From Warburgia ugandensis (Eukaryota > Streptophyta > Magnoliopsida > Canellales > Canellaceae): DNA of 64,000 nt. The stretch covers positions 62,345,880 to 62,409,879 of the forward strand of contig CP141132.1 in NCBI GenBank assembly GCA_035236585.1, read 5' to 3'. Position 1 is the first letter of the stretch; each line of letters opens with the position of its first letter. Made by a program: the position numbers and the translations under genes. A model generated the notes under the pieces. That model had not been told where the DNA came from. It ran no database searches and was given only the letters and a program-made list of their open reading frames with translations. This document shows, piece after piece, positions 47,130-60,890 of this stretch.

Positions 47130-48900
47130 CCCTGCCACCTTCATATTATTGTGGGTATTTAACCGTAATTTATTATGGGGTTTCTATAGGTGACAACTAA
47201 TTAGCCAAAAAAAGAAGAAGTTTTTTAACATTAGCTCTGAAACCTCAAAACACGTGATTTTCTATTTCAAATTAACTGAATAATTGAGCCAACTAATCTT
47301 TTGTAAGATCATATAGTTCTCATGTGAGAATTTGTAATAGAGAAATAGAAAGAGACATGGTTATGTAGATTCCAGTTCAAAACGTGGCATACACTTTGCT
47401 TTGATCATTGGAAAACTGTCTTCTGCTGGCTAATCAAGCGTCGCCTAGGAAACTCCTTGAAATTACTAGTCCTATCCATGTGTATACGAGATTCATGATA
47501 CGACACAAATAGAAAAACGAGTTGAAAACTTCGGTGATTTTGCTTGTCCAGGCTATAATAAGTTGCTCCTCACTCCACATAAAGTGCCTCTCATTTTTTC
47601 ATAAAGAGGTCCCACCTCCAGATTATCTTACCCACTTATCTCAATGCTCTACCTTTGGATCTCATAAATAAAAAATTATAAGGTGCAAATGATTTTAGCA
47701 TCTTAAAAATTATTTCTTTTGGAATGTTCCACTCATCCATCTTTTAAAAAGTACAGTTTTTCATATGTTAGAGTTATTTAATCCACATGCTGTTTCAAAC
47801 ACAAGATATCCAATGCAGGAACAATAAGATGAATAAGTCAGATTGTTCAAAGGTGGGCTCGCATCATGCAAACACGAGGGGGCCTCTAAGGAACTGCCCT
47901 ATCACCTAACATTCCCCTTAAAACAATGGTAGATCATCCACCGTTGTAACTTTTTAGCGTGGTTAAACTCGTCTATGGAAGACCATTAATTAAACAGTCT
48001 AAATTTTCAAAAGGTCGACCACTTAAGGGAAAAGCACTAGGATCCACAAATGAAGGTGGGCTAATATTCTAAGGGGCGTAGAACTATAATTTAACCGTAA
48101 TATTAACAATGTCATGCATATGTAAATATCAAGTATAAATTCAGCGTCGATGAATAATGCAGTTCTTCCTTACTCCCTTTTTTAAAATCCGTCTACACAG
48201 TAACATAAGAATCTATTTGCCTCTTTTCGACATGGATAAACTTCCTTACAAAGGCAGCCCAAGTTTTTCCTTTTTTTTTCTTTTATATATATATATACCA
48301 GTAACTTGATTCATGCTATTAAGAAAGCAAGCATTGCTTCCTAGATGAGCTCCATATTTAGTGGAAAAGTAACTAGATTTAGTTCACAACTGTGCAAAAA
48401 GCTCCCGTCGGGTGAGATGTTTGGCAATCTAAGCTGTTCATCTACTGTTCCTGTCTTAGATAAGCTTTGCCTCGGGAGTTTACCTCTCTTAATTTTTCCT
48501 TAGAACCCATGGATGCAGACGTACAAGCCTGTGGAACAAATCTTCTTCAAGTAATTAAGTTCCTACGAGTACAGTACAAACACTTCTTTGAAGGCCACCC
48601 ACTAGTTACAGCTATGGCTTTGAACGTTTAAATGCATGAGTTCAGTGCATTAGTGCATGTGATTGTACCTTTGTCTTATTTTTTATCTTAGAAAACTGCA
48701 CGTTAAAAAAAAAGAAAAAAAAAAAGAAGGGAAAAAAGTGGCCATTAGGATTATTCAATGGAAAACATTTGGGGGAATAGCCGACCATATTTAGAACACG
48801 ATGGACGGTCGAGAAGAGCAAACAGATAGCCCCACGAAAGCCATAGTGAACATGTAAAAGCTGCGACTTGCCTCGCAAAAAAGATATTGAAGTCTACGTT
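46770..48900. other. Non-coding region with a GT/GA microsatellite
   Basis: No gene was recognised. It holds (GT)5 and (GA)n near 47068-47126, a poly-pyrimidine stretch at 46918-46946, a short (TA)n near 48283-48297, and phrases such as CATCCACCGTTGTAAC near 47935 that look like parts of old non-autonomous elements. Confidence 0.4.
47080..47126 (+). repeat. (GA)n microsatellite
   Basis: About 23 GA units directly after a short (GT)n run. Confidence 0.95.
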
Positions 48901-48904
48901 GGTA

Positions 48905-49080
48905 ATTAGCTCCAGTGCATGAAGTTCTCGCCTATGCAAGGTTTGGGAAAGAGGTGGACCACAAGGGTCTAATAGTACATAGTTTTATCTTGTATTTTGC
49001 AAGAGATTATTTTCAAATTTTGAACCTATGACTTCCATATCACACGATAACAATTTTTACCATTGCACTGAGACTCCCTT
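48905..49080 (-). mobile_element. Near full-length Au-type SINE
   Basis: Minus strand from 49080: AAGGGAGTCTCAGTGCAATGG (A box region), GGAAGTCATAGGTTCAAAAT (B box region), CTCTTGCAAAATACAAGATA, TACTATTAGACCCTTGTGGTCC, CTCTTTCCC, GCATAGGCGAGAACTTCATG, ending CACTGGAGCT near 48905. All Au blocks are present in order. Divergence from the usual blocks suggests an old insertion. This non-coding element depends on LINE enzymes for movement. Confidence 0.85.
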
Positions 49081-49084
49081 ATAT

Positions 49085-50440
49085 GTAAGAAATTTGAAAG
49101 AACCAGTGTTATTCTTCGGAAAGGGAAATGACATCCTAAGTCTAGTTTTGATAGTGTCACTCACTTTATTAAAACTTCTTCATTAGCTGTCATTGATTTG
49201 CATTTTGTTCTCAACAAAATTAGAAGGATGTTAAAGAAAAGGATCAGTGGACATTTTTCCAAACATGTGATGTTGACGTTACCTACCGCCTCTTTGCGAG
49301 CGAATGTTTAGAGGTTAAGGGATAATAACCTAATGTATCCACTTCATTTCGCTAGTTGAGACTATCTTATTTTCAAATGGTGCTTTGAATTTAAATCCCT
49401 CCGCCCATCAACTTCTTCTCCTTCTTCACCCACTTCTTTTGGGGGGCTTTATTGATCACAAAAATAAAAATAAACAAATAAACCAGCAGTATAAAGTTCA
49501 CATCAACGTCATTTCATGAATATTAGTGCATGCTTGAAATTTTTATTTTTATTGTATTCTTTCTATTTTATAATAAAAACAATACTGATTTTTCTATTGT
49601 ACGATCAAAATATGTTTCCCAAACACGCACTTATTTATTGCATAAAATGACATAAGTTTGTTTATTTAATTGTCAAAAAATGTATGAAGCCGGATCACTT
49701 TTTTTATCGGATCTTGATCAAAAACATTTTGCTCTACTTCCATTGTCAAGACATGACGCAGTTAATTGAAGGTAGGCAATCGCCATCATATGCATTCTTT
49801 TGGTAATATTTATCATCATTTCCTCTTCTCCATGTGGTAACTTTCTATTGACCATCCATATGCAGTGAGCACTGTTAGATGATGGATGCCTTAGTTTTTG
49901 AAATGAATCATGGGCAGCAAAAAGAATAATTGGAGCCTACTTGTCCAATGATCAAAGTCATTTACTTATTTGAAGATGGGTTATATGATTAAATTCTCCC
50001 TCATTTGAAGCCTTTAATCTTGTTGAGGGTTCTTCTTTTTTTTTAACCGTCGTTTTCCATTCTTTTTAACCGTTTTTATCATTTATGTTTTGAAAGCCTA
50101 AGAAGCAGAAACTGAGTGTTTGTTTGGCGATTGTTTTTGTATTTTTGTTTCTAAAGCCTAGAATGAGAGGCAATTCTCATTTCTCTGTCTTGTTCATTTC
50201 ACCGTTCTTTCTCTTGAATGGTATGTGTTCAATGAACGGCAAAGCTAACGATGGACCCATTTTTTCCGCCATGGGTACTTTTTGGGTCCCACATGTGCCG
50301 CATTAGTATTGTTTGATTTTACCTTTGATGAGACCAATCGTACAGTCTTCGACCATGGTGCCTCTGGGATTCCACTAGCAAACGTTTTTCTCTTTTTGGG
50401 CTACACTTTCTTAGAAATCCATATTGACCTTTTACATTGC
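49085..50440. other. No recognisable gene
   Basis: AT-rich sequence with no motif-bearing open frame. The 60-codon frame at 50124-50306 has no recognised similarity. Confidence 0.4.
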
Positions 50441-51130
50441 AGATGACAGATCTGTTAGGCATGGTGACCATGTCGGATTAAATAAGTTCGACGGCCTCGA
50501 TCGCATCCCTTGCAGTCTTGAAAATTTGACTGATCCATTATTAGTTGCTTCATAGTTGGTCTCTGATAGAAAAGCCCGACGAAGTTGATGACCCAGTTGT
50601 GACCAACACATTGAGGTAGAACATGTTCTACAACGAAGTGGCCTACGGTTGTGAGCTCCATGTGTACTATGTCATGGCGTGGCATTATCTCCAGACGAAG
50701 GCATAGCGGCCAACCGGCCGATAACAGTCGAAAAAGAGCTATAATTCCGCATTCTTTGCTCCGCGGATCTTTAAGTGAGGCTCCTATCGGCCGAACACAG
50801 CACCCAACTTAGCGTGTGCTCGACGCGAGTAGACGGAGACGGCTGGATGGTCCCATATCACTAGTGGCCCCAAGATCCTGAGAGGTTAAGGTCGCTTTCC
50901 AGCGGTGCGCATCGCCACCCACCCAAACTGAAGATGGAAACAAAGTCGCCGAGTGCCGGGCCGAACGCCGTACAAGGACCTCGTCTTTTAGAAGCGCCCT
51001 CTTAAAGTCTTGCACGAAGGACGGGTTGGAGCATAGACATGGCCCGTCTATGCCAAATCGTTGGACGCTTCTGGAGAAGGTCCTCAGTGGACCATAGCAC
51101 TAACATTCCTAGAGAAATTGTGAGAGAAGA
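50440..51130. other. GC-richer island of unknown origin
   Basis: Clearly richer in C and G, and in CG dinucleotides (for example GGCCGATAACAGTCGA, CGGCCGAACAC, GTGCCGGGCCGAACGCCG), than the AT-rich DNA on both sides. Open frames at 50685-50455 and 51015-50809 on the minus strand are short and show no domain I know. It could be a captured gene fragment, a decayed gene or part of an unrecognised element. No boundaries or duplications were found. Confidence 0.45.
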
Positions 51131-52508
51131 GGAGCAGCTAAGTGGGTCCACCACTCAATGCTTGTCAGCATTTGTCAGAGTTTGCGCCAAGAAGACATTC
51201 TTCTAGGGAGGCGGGATCTCATCGTCAACGCCAAAGATGCCTTTCTCGTCTCGCTTTCTTGCGACTGGACCACTATCCTTTCTTGTATGCTTATTGCCTT
51301 AGTAAATAAGTGTATTTTGAAAGACAAAAACATCCTCCAGATTCTTTGGTAATGGCAAGGATAGTGTACGTATTTTCATACGCTGATAAAAAATTGCGGA
51401 TGATCATATGCTGTGCGTGTACGTATTTTCACTCGGAACATACGGGCGGCCAAGAGTAATGCAGGGCACACCACCTTCAACGATCAAACTCCCATCGTTA
51501 GAGACGAGTTATACGTAAAAAAGTATGCACTTCTTAGATGATTCACAGCCTACTCTCTCCTTTTTACGAGCAAAGACGTAATAGGATAAAAGAAAGGGAA
51601 AATATAGAATCAATACACTTCTTGCGTCTTCTCTCCGTTATTGATTACGTTTCATTGCTGGAACCCAAAGAAATAGTAGCTAGGAAAAAAAAAAGAAGAC
51701 TTATTTTTCCTACCAATCTAAAATAAAAAATTATGAGTAATTCTTTTATGAACATTTAAGAAGAAACCCATAATAAACATTTAAAGTTTTAGACAAATTA
51801 AAGATTTACTAGAACTTGTGGTGAGTCTCAAAAGGAGTTGGTCCTAGTAAGGGTAAACACTTGTGAGCATCCTAAGAAGAAGTTGCTGCCCTCAAAGCAT
51901 TTCTTTTTGAAGATCTAAGCTATTCACCATATACTGCATAGATATGTTACGCAACTCACGAGAAATCAATGTATTTGGATGATCTTAATCACTTATTTGG
52001 GGTCTTTAAATAATTAAGTAAGAAAGGATGGTCTTAATTTTAGACTGAAAGAGACATTGTTTGAAAATAAAAAATAAAAAAAATCCACTACTGATGATGG
52101 ATCACCTAGATCTATGAAACATAATCATCATGAATGGGCAATGTCTACTTATAATGCTTGTGAGCATCTACTCCTACTAGGACTCTTAGGGTTCTAGTTC
52201 ATGATAGAGAGAAGATGAATATAGGGCATGGTAGAGAGAGATTTTTGGGGATGAGTGTATGACAATTTAACAAACTCATCATGAGTTTAATTTTGTGAAA
52301 TATTGGATATGAAAAATCCTTTCTTTAACATTTTCAATGTTGTAAAGCTCATTAGGTGAATTAAGAAAAACACACAAAGATTAAGAATGTGAAAGTCTTT
52401 AACAATCCCTACACAAGGAAGAAACACTCCCTAAAGCATAGACTTACCCAAAGGGAAACAATGATGCGATGCATGATCATAGTATTTGATATTGACATAA
52501 CTACTCTA
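51131..52508. other. No recognisable gene
   Basis: Short frames (51158-51352, 51538-51726) have no recognised motif. A GTGTACGTATTTTCA phrase occurs twice, near 51365 and 51417, as a small local repeat. The rest is AT-rich. Confidence 0.4.
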
Positions 52509-52513
52509 TCCAT
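52509..52513 (+). repeat. Target duplication ATCCA, family C unit (left)
   Basis: Repeated exactly at 56719-56723, directly after the terminal TTATA. Confidence 0.65.
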
Positions 52514-55500
52514 GTAACACTCGGGGATTTACACAATATATAAATACCAATTTTTCAAAAGTCGGGATCCATAGTTAAAATTTTCATTTTAAAAGCAACA
52601 TTTCAAAGAAAAACGTTCATTTCAAAACCTTGGGAGTCATATAACCTACAAAACTACAGATTTAACAGTGAAATGATCTTTCTATTTTCATCGAAAATCG
52701 AACAATCTCCTCTGTAATTTGAACAAGTGCATTTAATGCATGTACCTAATAACACAGCAATACATAACCATTCACCAAATCACTCACAAGATTCTAACCA
52801 AAAGATACACATCACGATAATATACAGATATAAAAAAACAAAACTTAGGCTAGAGTTTGTCCATACACAGCCATCATAGCCAACATAAATGCATTTATGT
52901 CATAAAAGTGTAAACCATACACATATACCATCCAAAATTGATATCCGAAGTTAAGGTTTTAACAAAACATATACGTCATTGGAATATCCTCTATACACTG
53001 CTGAAGGCTGTGAATGCCCTCACCGACTTTGTTTGCATCTATACCTGTGCCTCTCTCTGCATCTAAAGCATTACAAAACATCGTAATACCTCAACAAGCT
53101 ATGCTTGTGTAGGTGATGACAATAATAATAGATATTTATAAATATTTAACACAATATGCAATAATCATGTATCAACCTCAGTGCATGCAATAAATATATT
53201 TCTCATGAAAATAGTTTTAGCATAATTCAAATATGAGAATAAATAGAGATAAAGTAGAGCATAATTGTTATCCAAAATCAACTAAATTGGCCACAAAGGC
53301 CAAGGCATCAAAGATCAGAAAAATGTGAAAAACAGAGCAATGCATCCATGCCACATGCCTGTTTCAAAATATGCTGAGAATACAGAACCTCTCAGACTCA
53401 TCGAAATGCTAATATCAAATCAATGTAACTCACGTGAACTGTATGTCTAAAAACATGCCAAATCAATTGAGCTTCTAAGGCTCATAAATATCCCAAAACT
53501 ATATCCATACAGAGCATTAAAAGTTGGGAGAATATATCAGTGAATATGTAAGTCATCAATAAAGGCACTCTCACACATGGTCCTAAAAGTGTCAAAAATT
53601 ACATCTGTGCAATGTGTCAAATAAGCAAGGGATCCTCAATATGGGGCACCCTAACACCTGAGTCTCATGAGTGTACCACACACTTGTATATCAAGTCATG
53701 AGTACTCATACCAATCATCCACATGTCATCACACCGTGAGTACATATGAAATATCCATCTCAATGTGCTCACCGCTCAATATGATAAAATTAACCATCAA
53801 GAAATACATGGACAGCTATGTTGCAATGATAACAACTCTAAGGTTTATTAATTATTTGCTCCTTGCCAACACCAGAACATGAGACTAAACATCCGTCGTG
53901 TATGGGGGATCGAACTTGTAGTGTGGACTACCCATGATACCACTTCCTATGAATTTGCTCTCTTTTAGAGCAAGTGTCTAATCATTATCATCATAAAATC
54001 ATAGGGGGTGATCAACTCTATCAAGCCTCCTAGCATATCGTCCACCAAGTAGAAACACCTATCATGGATCCACGAAACATGAAAATCACCCAACAACCCA
54101 AAATAAAAAAATAAAGTAAAATCTTCTAGTGAATAATGAAATCTAGGAGCACTTATAGTTTGCCATCCAAGGCATTACCCCTCATCCTAGGTTTAGCCTC
54201 TCAAGGACCAGCCACCAAGCCTCCTTCACAAAGTTCACAATAAAATAAGAGATAAAAATGGGGTGTGCACATGCCTCAATATGCAATAGTAAATCAAATC
54301 ACCATTTAATGACTTCGCAGGTCATGAAATGTACCAAAATCATGTACTTCTACTATCGCATATAAAATATGACTCATCATAGTTAAATCATGCATTCGTA
54401 AAAAAATAATACTCAATAAAATCATGCACATGTTCATTAGTTACAAATAGGATAGATATTTTAAAACAAAAATATGCCTATTATTTATTATTATCACCTA
54501 CCTCAGATGAAGAACCACTCATTTGTACCTTTCAAATCACGATCAGACTCTAGTCTAAAATCAGTCTATTGCAATCCCATTACCTAAATACACATCACAT
54601 CCAAGTCTAACTTAGAATCCAAGTTATCTATATTGGACTCTTGGTTATAAAGTGAACATTATAGTTCTAGATCTTAATTTACTATGTTTCAATACGATCC
54701 AATGGTTCATGGTCATTGAATCTTAAGTTGGGCCTTACCTCAGGTGGTTGATAATCTAGATTATGCCGAACTGAACCCACCTATAATTATTGGGTACATT
54801 TGTTAATCATATCATAACATATTCTAGAGTTATCATACTTAGATCAGGTCAATTTCAGTTAATTTAACATTTAATAACTAATTAGGTACATTAATATGCA
54901 AATCATAGTCAATTCTAGCTAATTATAGCCAAATAAATGAAATTAACTAGTTAAGATGACAATCCTACCTCATGTAAGTCAATCTGAAGGATATCTAGCT
55001 ATCTGTGTTACTATATCGTCAACCGATCGCCTTCAAGGTGCCCAATCTAGACTACCTGTACTAATCTCGCATAATCCTCCACCAGATCATCCCAAATCAA
55101 AGAATATGTTAATAACTATGGTTAAATAATTTCAAGGAATCATTTGGATGGTATAGATCATTGAATTTGGTCCAATTTCATACCTGAATCCTGAGTTAAT
55201 CTCAGTCATTGATCAAGATCGACTATATTATCTCAAACAAATACTCTAGATCCAAGATATCTCATATGAATCTTGATCTATGAATTAAGGATCATAATGG
55301 ATGATTAAGATCATGATGGATGGTTGGATCGATCATAGATCTGATGATCTAATATTTGATCAAGGGTCTGATCATGATCGATAGTTGAATCTTTCTTAAT
55401 CAATGAACGAGAAGATGAATATTGTTCCTCACATTGCAAGGATTGTGACATTTTTCTCAGATCTACAAAATTCTTTCGAGATTGGATAGAATAAGGGTCA

Positions 55501-56718
55501 AAGCTTAAGGGGATAATGGGGCTTATCGTGCAACTCAACTCACCAAGGTGAGTTGGAAGTGAGTCACATGGCGAGTCGGCTTGCCCTAACTCGCTAGAGG
55601 AAAGGGGAATAGGGGGAGGAGGATGTCAGGCATGCCAACGCCATTTTTTGGTCAGGTGCTAGTGGAAAAAGAGGGGAAAGGAAGAGATAGACCATTAGTG
55701 GGAGGGGGGACCATAAGGGTCAGCGGTGACTGAAGGTTCGGTCATTGCTCAAGCCTGACAAGGAAGGGGGAGAGAGACAGAGGGAGACAAGGGTTCTGGC
55801 ACTCTATCTCGCCCAATGGCTTAATCGTACCCATTGCGGAAAGAAGACAAGGGGAAAAGGGGAACTCATGGCGGTGGTTGCTATTTGGTCACTGCTTGTA
55901 AACCACCCCAAAAGGGGAAAAAACAAAGGAGAAGAAGGGTGGCAGTGGCTGGTAGTTCTGGATCAACCACTGTCTAGAGTCAAATAGAGGAAGAGAGGCA
56001 AAGTGGGTTTTGAGTAACCTCACCACACTCCAAATCTGATAGAAACCATTGGTCAATGGTTGAAGGAGGAACTTCTTCTAGTGCCAAAGGAGGAAAGGAG
56101 TTTCTCCTTAGCATGTTGACCTATAGGGCTAGCCGATTGGTAGGGGAAATGAGAAAGAAGGGGTTTCCATGACCGGCTAGTTGGTTGTGTAATCAACAAG
56201 AAAAATATAGGACAGGAGAAAGAGGGTTCCGGCTTGGTTGGAAGAAGAAATTGACAAAGAGGAAGAAGGGGGTTTCTTGTGCATGTCATCAATGCTGGAA
56301 AGTTCCAAGTAGAAAAGGGCCTATAAGTTGGTGCTAGGGAAGAAGGAGATAGGACACAGGGTGCGGGTCATTGGGGCTTTTCCTTTCCTTAGTGTTCCCC
56401 CTTGTTTCATCCCATTTTCAATCATCGCATCCCATAAATAGACAAAATATGGGGGGCCATTATCAATTTTGGCCCCCTTTTAAATTATTAAAAATTTGGG
56501 GTTTTTCCATCCTGATCTTCAATTTGCAAAAAATTAGTGTCGTTAGAATTGTATCGACATTTACATTTTATTTTTTATAGTTTCAGGTGCAAATTTTGAG
56601 TTTTTAAAGGAATTGCTTCCATGAAATTCAATTTGCATGACATTAAATTCCTAATTTTTATTTGAATTAAAATATAATATAATTACACAAAAAAAACTCA
56701 AAATTGAAGGTTGTTATA
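52514..56718. mobile_element. Solo LTR-like unit, family C (4.2 kb)
   Basis: Begins TGTAACACTCGGGG and ends GGTTGTTATA, flanked by a perfect ATCCA duplication at 52509-52513 and 56719-56723. No gag or pol domain is readable inside. The open frames at 55745-55987 and 56292-56053 lie in a G-rich purine stretch and are not convincing. The sequence differs from family A. Unusually long for an LTR, so it could instead be a non-autonomous element without coding capacity. Confidence 0.65.
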
Positions 56719-57078
56719 ATCCACCTCAAAATGAGAAACTTAATTTGTCTTTATGCTAGTTGATCTTTACATATGCACCCTTACTCTTAAAAATAATCAA
56801 GCAAAGGCAAAATCTAGAGCAATGTGCAAGGACCCCCTAATTGTGGTCCCAAGAGGAGGAGTGAGTTTGGCCTAAATTAAGTTTTAAAAACTTTAAATTC
56901 AAGTGCTCAAATCTTAAATTTTAAAAAATTAGAAATAAAAATGTTGGATACAAAATTTTTATAGTGGTTCAACCCATCAACAAAGGTACCAACTTTCACT
57001 TTCTCAAAATAACACCTACTTTGAATTCTACTAAATTCCTAGAAGATTTTACTCATTAATTGACATTATGTTAGAAAT

Positions 57079-59751
57079 TATGACGACCTAGGTTTTCTCA
57101 TGCATTTTTAAATGAAAAATCTAAATTCCTAAGGCAGGATCCCTGTTTTAAAAAAAACAATGTAGTGTAACGGAAAAATCTTTTATTTGAAATTCAATTT
57201 GAAAACCCCGAGTGTCATTTGCTTTCACAACAACCAGGGTAGTTTTTGAAAGCTTTATAAATCATATGTATTTTTTCCCAGATCTATCCAGTCACAGCAC
57301 ACAGCCCAACTGTAATTAAATACAAATACATGTCCAAAGGGTTGAGAATTTACTTACATGTATAATTGTTTCCTTTTTGATTCACTTGCTTGTAGCACTA
57401 ATATAGATGTCCTTTACTCGTGGATGGAATTACCCTGAAAAATGTTAAGGATAGGGTGAGTATATACTATACTCAGTAGGAGTCTATCACTACTAGTTTT
57501 GCAATGCATGCTATGTTTAAAATCATGTGCTCATAAAAACATATGCATGTTCGAATAATCATGTTCAATATCGATATTAAAAACCACTGTCAAACCGGAA
57601 TACTGACGACTTAAAGAAATATTATAATTCAAGTCGAAAGTATCATATATCATAAACATAAAGATATGCATCAGATGCTCAACTGAATCCAACTCATGGA
57701 TATCTGGTATGGTATGGTCGATCAACCTCATATCATGCCATATGCAATGCAAATAAGTCCACAAAACCATAGGGTCCCACTATGCCCACGACCTCACCGC
57801 CATGTGGTCTCCGGGTACCTAGGGACACAAGATCATATACCTCCACGGGGCATATGACAGTTATTTGTCGTAAATCATGCAATTTATGTAATCGGTTGCA
57901 AAACGTGTATGCAATGCATAAAATCTGCTCATGCTAGTATTGCATTCAAAGTCATAACCCTGCCTAGAAGCCTGCCAGCCTAGAAGCTTTGTCAGCTCTC
58001 TCTAGCCCGCCCTCGTCAGCCCGGCCTCATCGGTCAAGGCTACACTTATCATGCAATCTATGCATGTAGCACATGTCTTGGCAATACATGTACAATGTAT
58101 TTTTCAAAACCTGTTCTCTTTGGGTCCCTCACAACTGCCTGGCCCTCACAACTGCCTACCCAGAGTCTTTTGGGCACTCCTGCGTCTTTTAGTAACCCCC
58201 AAGGACATGCAATTTTGCAAGAACTCAATGCTCACAAATCATGCAATATATGCAATTATTTGTGAAACATGTCTATGCATAAAGTATTTAATCATATGCA
58301 TGTTGAATTCATTTATATGCTAAACAAGCCATAACATAAGTCATGCTAAACAAGTTATATAATTTATACTTAAAACATGTATTCAAAATAGTCATGGCTC
58401 TTTTTAAAAGTCTAGTAGCGATAGAGTACCTACCTGACTAGGTCGTGCTAACCCCTTTGTCCTCGGACGCTCCTGAATATGGTTTGGGGAATCAAGGTTA
58501 GTTTGGCCCTTCTTTTATGGGTTTTAGAGTAGTTGATCTTATCACTTAGGCATTAAGGGTCCATCCCTATGCCTATGGGTGTCCTAAGGTCCTAATTGGG
58601 CCTTGGTATCATCAGTTTTCCAAAGGTTTAGCGGCCATGCGCCACCATCCTATTCTAAGGGTCATGCCCACCTTTGATTGGGCCTTGATTAGGGATTTTA
58701 TAATTTTGGTGGGTCTGCGTCACCGACACGGACACAACGCCTTTTGCGGCGCCTCAATCGGAGCTCTAGATCTTAAGTTATAAGCGTTTTAGTGTCACAC
58801 GTACATAAGGGTCTTAAGAGTGAAAAGGTGGAATGCTAGGGCGCTGCGCGTCAGCGGCATGCGCCCACCTTTTCTAAAGGAGCGGGAAATCCCAAACTGC
58901 TAGTGCGCTGTGCGTCTCTGGCGTGTTCCTCAACGGGTGCGTCTACAGACGCACCGGGTTTTCCCGCGCGTCCACGGATGTGCCCGTTTGGTTTTTCTCA
59001 AACACGGTCGACGCGTCTCGTCCCTGTGGGACGTTTCGTTCGTTTGGGGGACCGGGGCGTCCTCAGGACACCTTGGTTTGACCCTGTCGAACCAGTGCAG
59101 CCCAGGGAACGTCCCTGGGTCCTTGGTGACTCTCTAGGACTCTATTTTGCATGATTTTTCATGCAAAAACTTAGGGAAATTGATCTTAGAACTACTGTGA
59201 AGATGGGTTTTGAGGGATCTTGGGCATACCTGGCTCGTTGCTGGGTTTTTCTCCTCTTTTTCCCTCTAGGTTGCTCCTCCACAACAGGTTTTCCTCAAGC
59301 TTTTGGGATGCCATTAGAGGTGCACAAGAGCTCTATTTATAGAGCTGTAAGAGGGTTTTGGAGGGGGCTCTCACCGCCCTTGAATGGCGGTGGAGAAACC
59401 TCCAGAATGGCAATGATTTCTCCTCCAATCACCGCCGTTCTAGAACCCTCTAGGAGGTTGAAGATGAAGGGTGCCCGTATCAAAACAGGCCCCTGTGTTT
59501 TGCAGGCTAAATCCGTTTTTTAGTAAAAAATTACATTTTTGCCCCTGAACTTCAAAGGGCTATAACTTGCTCATTTTAACTCCGTTTTGGGTGATTTTGG
59601 TCTTGTTTGATTCCTTTTTCCGAGACACACCTAATGGCGTCATTTTTAGGATAATTTCTGGGTTAAGTCAAGGTGAATAGTGAAATGACCAAAATACCCT
59701 TATTTCCAAAAAGTGGACTTTTCCTTGCTAACTTGGGATTTTAATGTTACA
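57079..59751. mobile_element. Solo LTR-like unit, family A, copy 2 (2.7 kb)
   Basis: Begins TATGACGACC and ends GTTACA, flanked by AAAT(T) on both sides (57075-57079 and 59752-59756; the exact end is ambiguous by one T). It is the same family and orientation as 26317-29548, with shared blocks at the start, at TTTGGGTCCCTCACA (about 58118), and in the GC-rich 3' part. It is inserted within the LTR of copia element 2. Confidence 0.75.
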
Positions 59752-60419
59752 AAATTGGAGTCATTAAAGAAACATAGCTCTTGTAGCAAAATCTTCCTTC
59801 TTCCAAACACTTAGAATACTCTTCCAAGAAGAACAAGAGAGACACAATACAAAGAATGATTTTGAAGAAGAAATCTCTCAGTGAAGTTAATAATATAATT
59901 AAAAAGATCGAGGAAGTTTTTAATGCCAAGATTCAAATACCTTGGATCTAAAAGTTTGGGGTTAGTTTGCTTGAGATGGAGGCTTGATCGCTTGTTTTGA
60001 CACTAAAAAATTCCTCAAATAATTGTTTAAATATTCAATTCTTCAAGCCAATAAATCTATTGGATTTAAATTTTTAGTAGTTGGAGTGCAAATGGATCCA
60101 TTAAAAGATCAAAATTTCTTGTTTAGGATGACAGTTGGCCATAAATATGCCTTGGCAAGCAAAGTTATTTATGGTAATCGACTGGCATTGTAGATGACCA
60201 AAGTTTTAAATTTAACATTATATATTTGTAGTTGGTTGCCAAAAATGCTAGCCAACTAGCATTTGTCCAAAAAGGTCAAAACTAATTTTGAGCAAGTTTA
60301 TTTGAATGGAGCTTCTCAAGCATCCGATTGGGTTCTTCCTATTTCAAAAACTTCTCCATGTGAAGCATGTTGGTAATCAGTTGGATGAAATTTAAAAACC
60401 TTTTTATTTTTACAATCTC

Positions 60420-60800
60420 TTACAAAGCTTCAAAAAATAACAAAAAAAAAAAAACCTTATTAGATAAAAATCCAACCATATAAATATAGAAAAATCCTCA
60501 ACAATAACTAAACAATACCTCTTTTCACTAAGGTTAGCTATTTGTGCAGGACTAGACAAATTAAGATGTAATAGCTAAAGTGGTCTTTTAGTTGAAAGAA
60601 CATTCTATTATTTAAAATGATTTAAAAGATGCCTTGGTTTGCTTACTAGTTGGCAAGCATCACAAGACTTATCTTTTGTGAATGCTAGCTTTGGAAGTTC
60701 AACCAAAATATTCTTTTTTGCTAAATTTTAGTAATTCATGCTAATATGTCCTAGTATTCTATGCATTGTCATGATTTATCATTGTTAGATACAATACATT
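60420..60800 (-). pseudogene. Copia pre-integrase and integrase start, decayed
   Basis: Minus strand across shifting frames: KKNILVELPKLAF, then a CDACQL zinc-binding remnant near 60655, and RYCLVIVEDFS..IWLDF near 60505-60440, the beginning of the integrase core. Stops and frameshifts abound. Confidence 0.7.
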
Positions 60801-60890
60801 AAGGATTAGAATTGTTCAAATTATCAAAATCAAAATGGATACATATTATCTTCTCTTTAGCTTTCACACTTAATATTTTCATCATGATTA

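Noticed and set aside
58903-59523. Three GC-rich frames of 75-120 codons.
   Set aside because: Inside solo LTR-like copy 2; the same kind of GC-rich tract occurs in copy 1, so it is a feature of the LTR.
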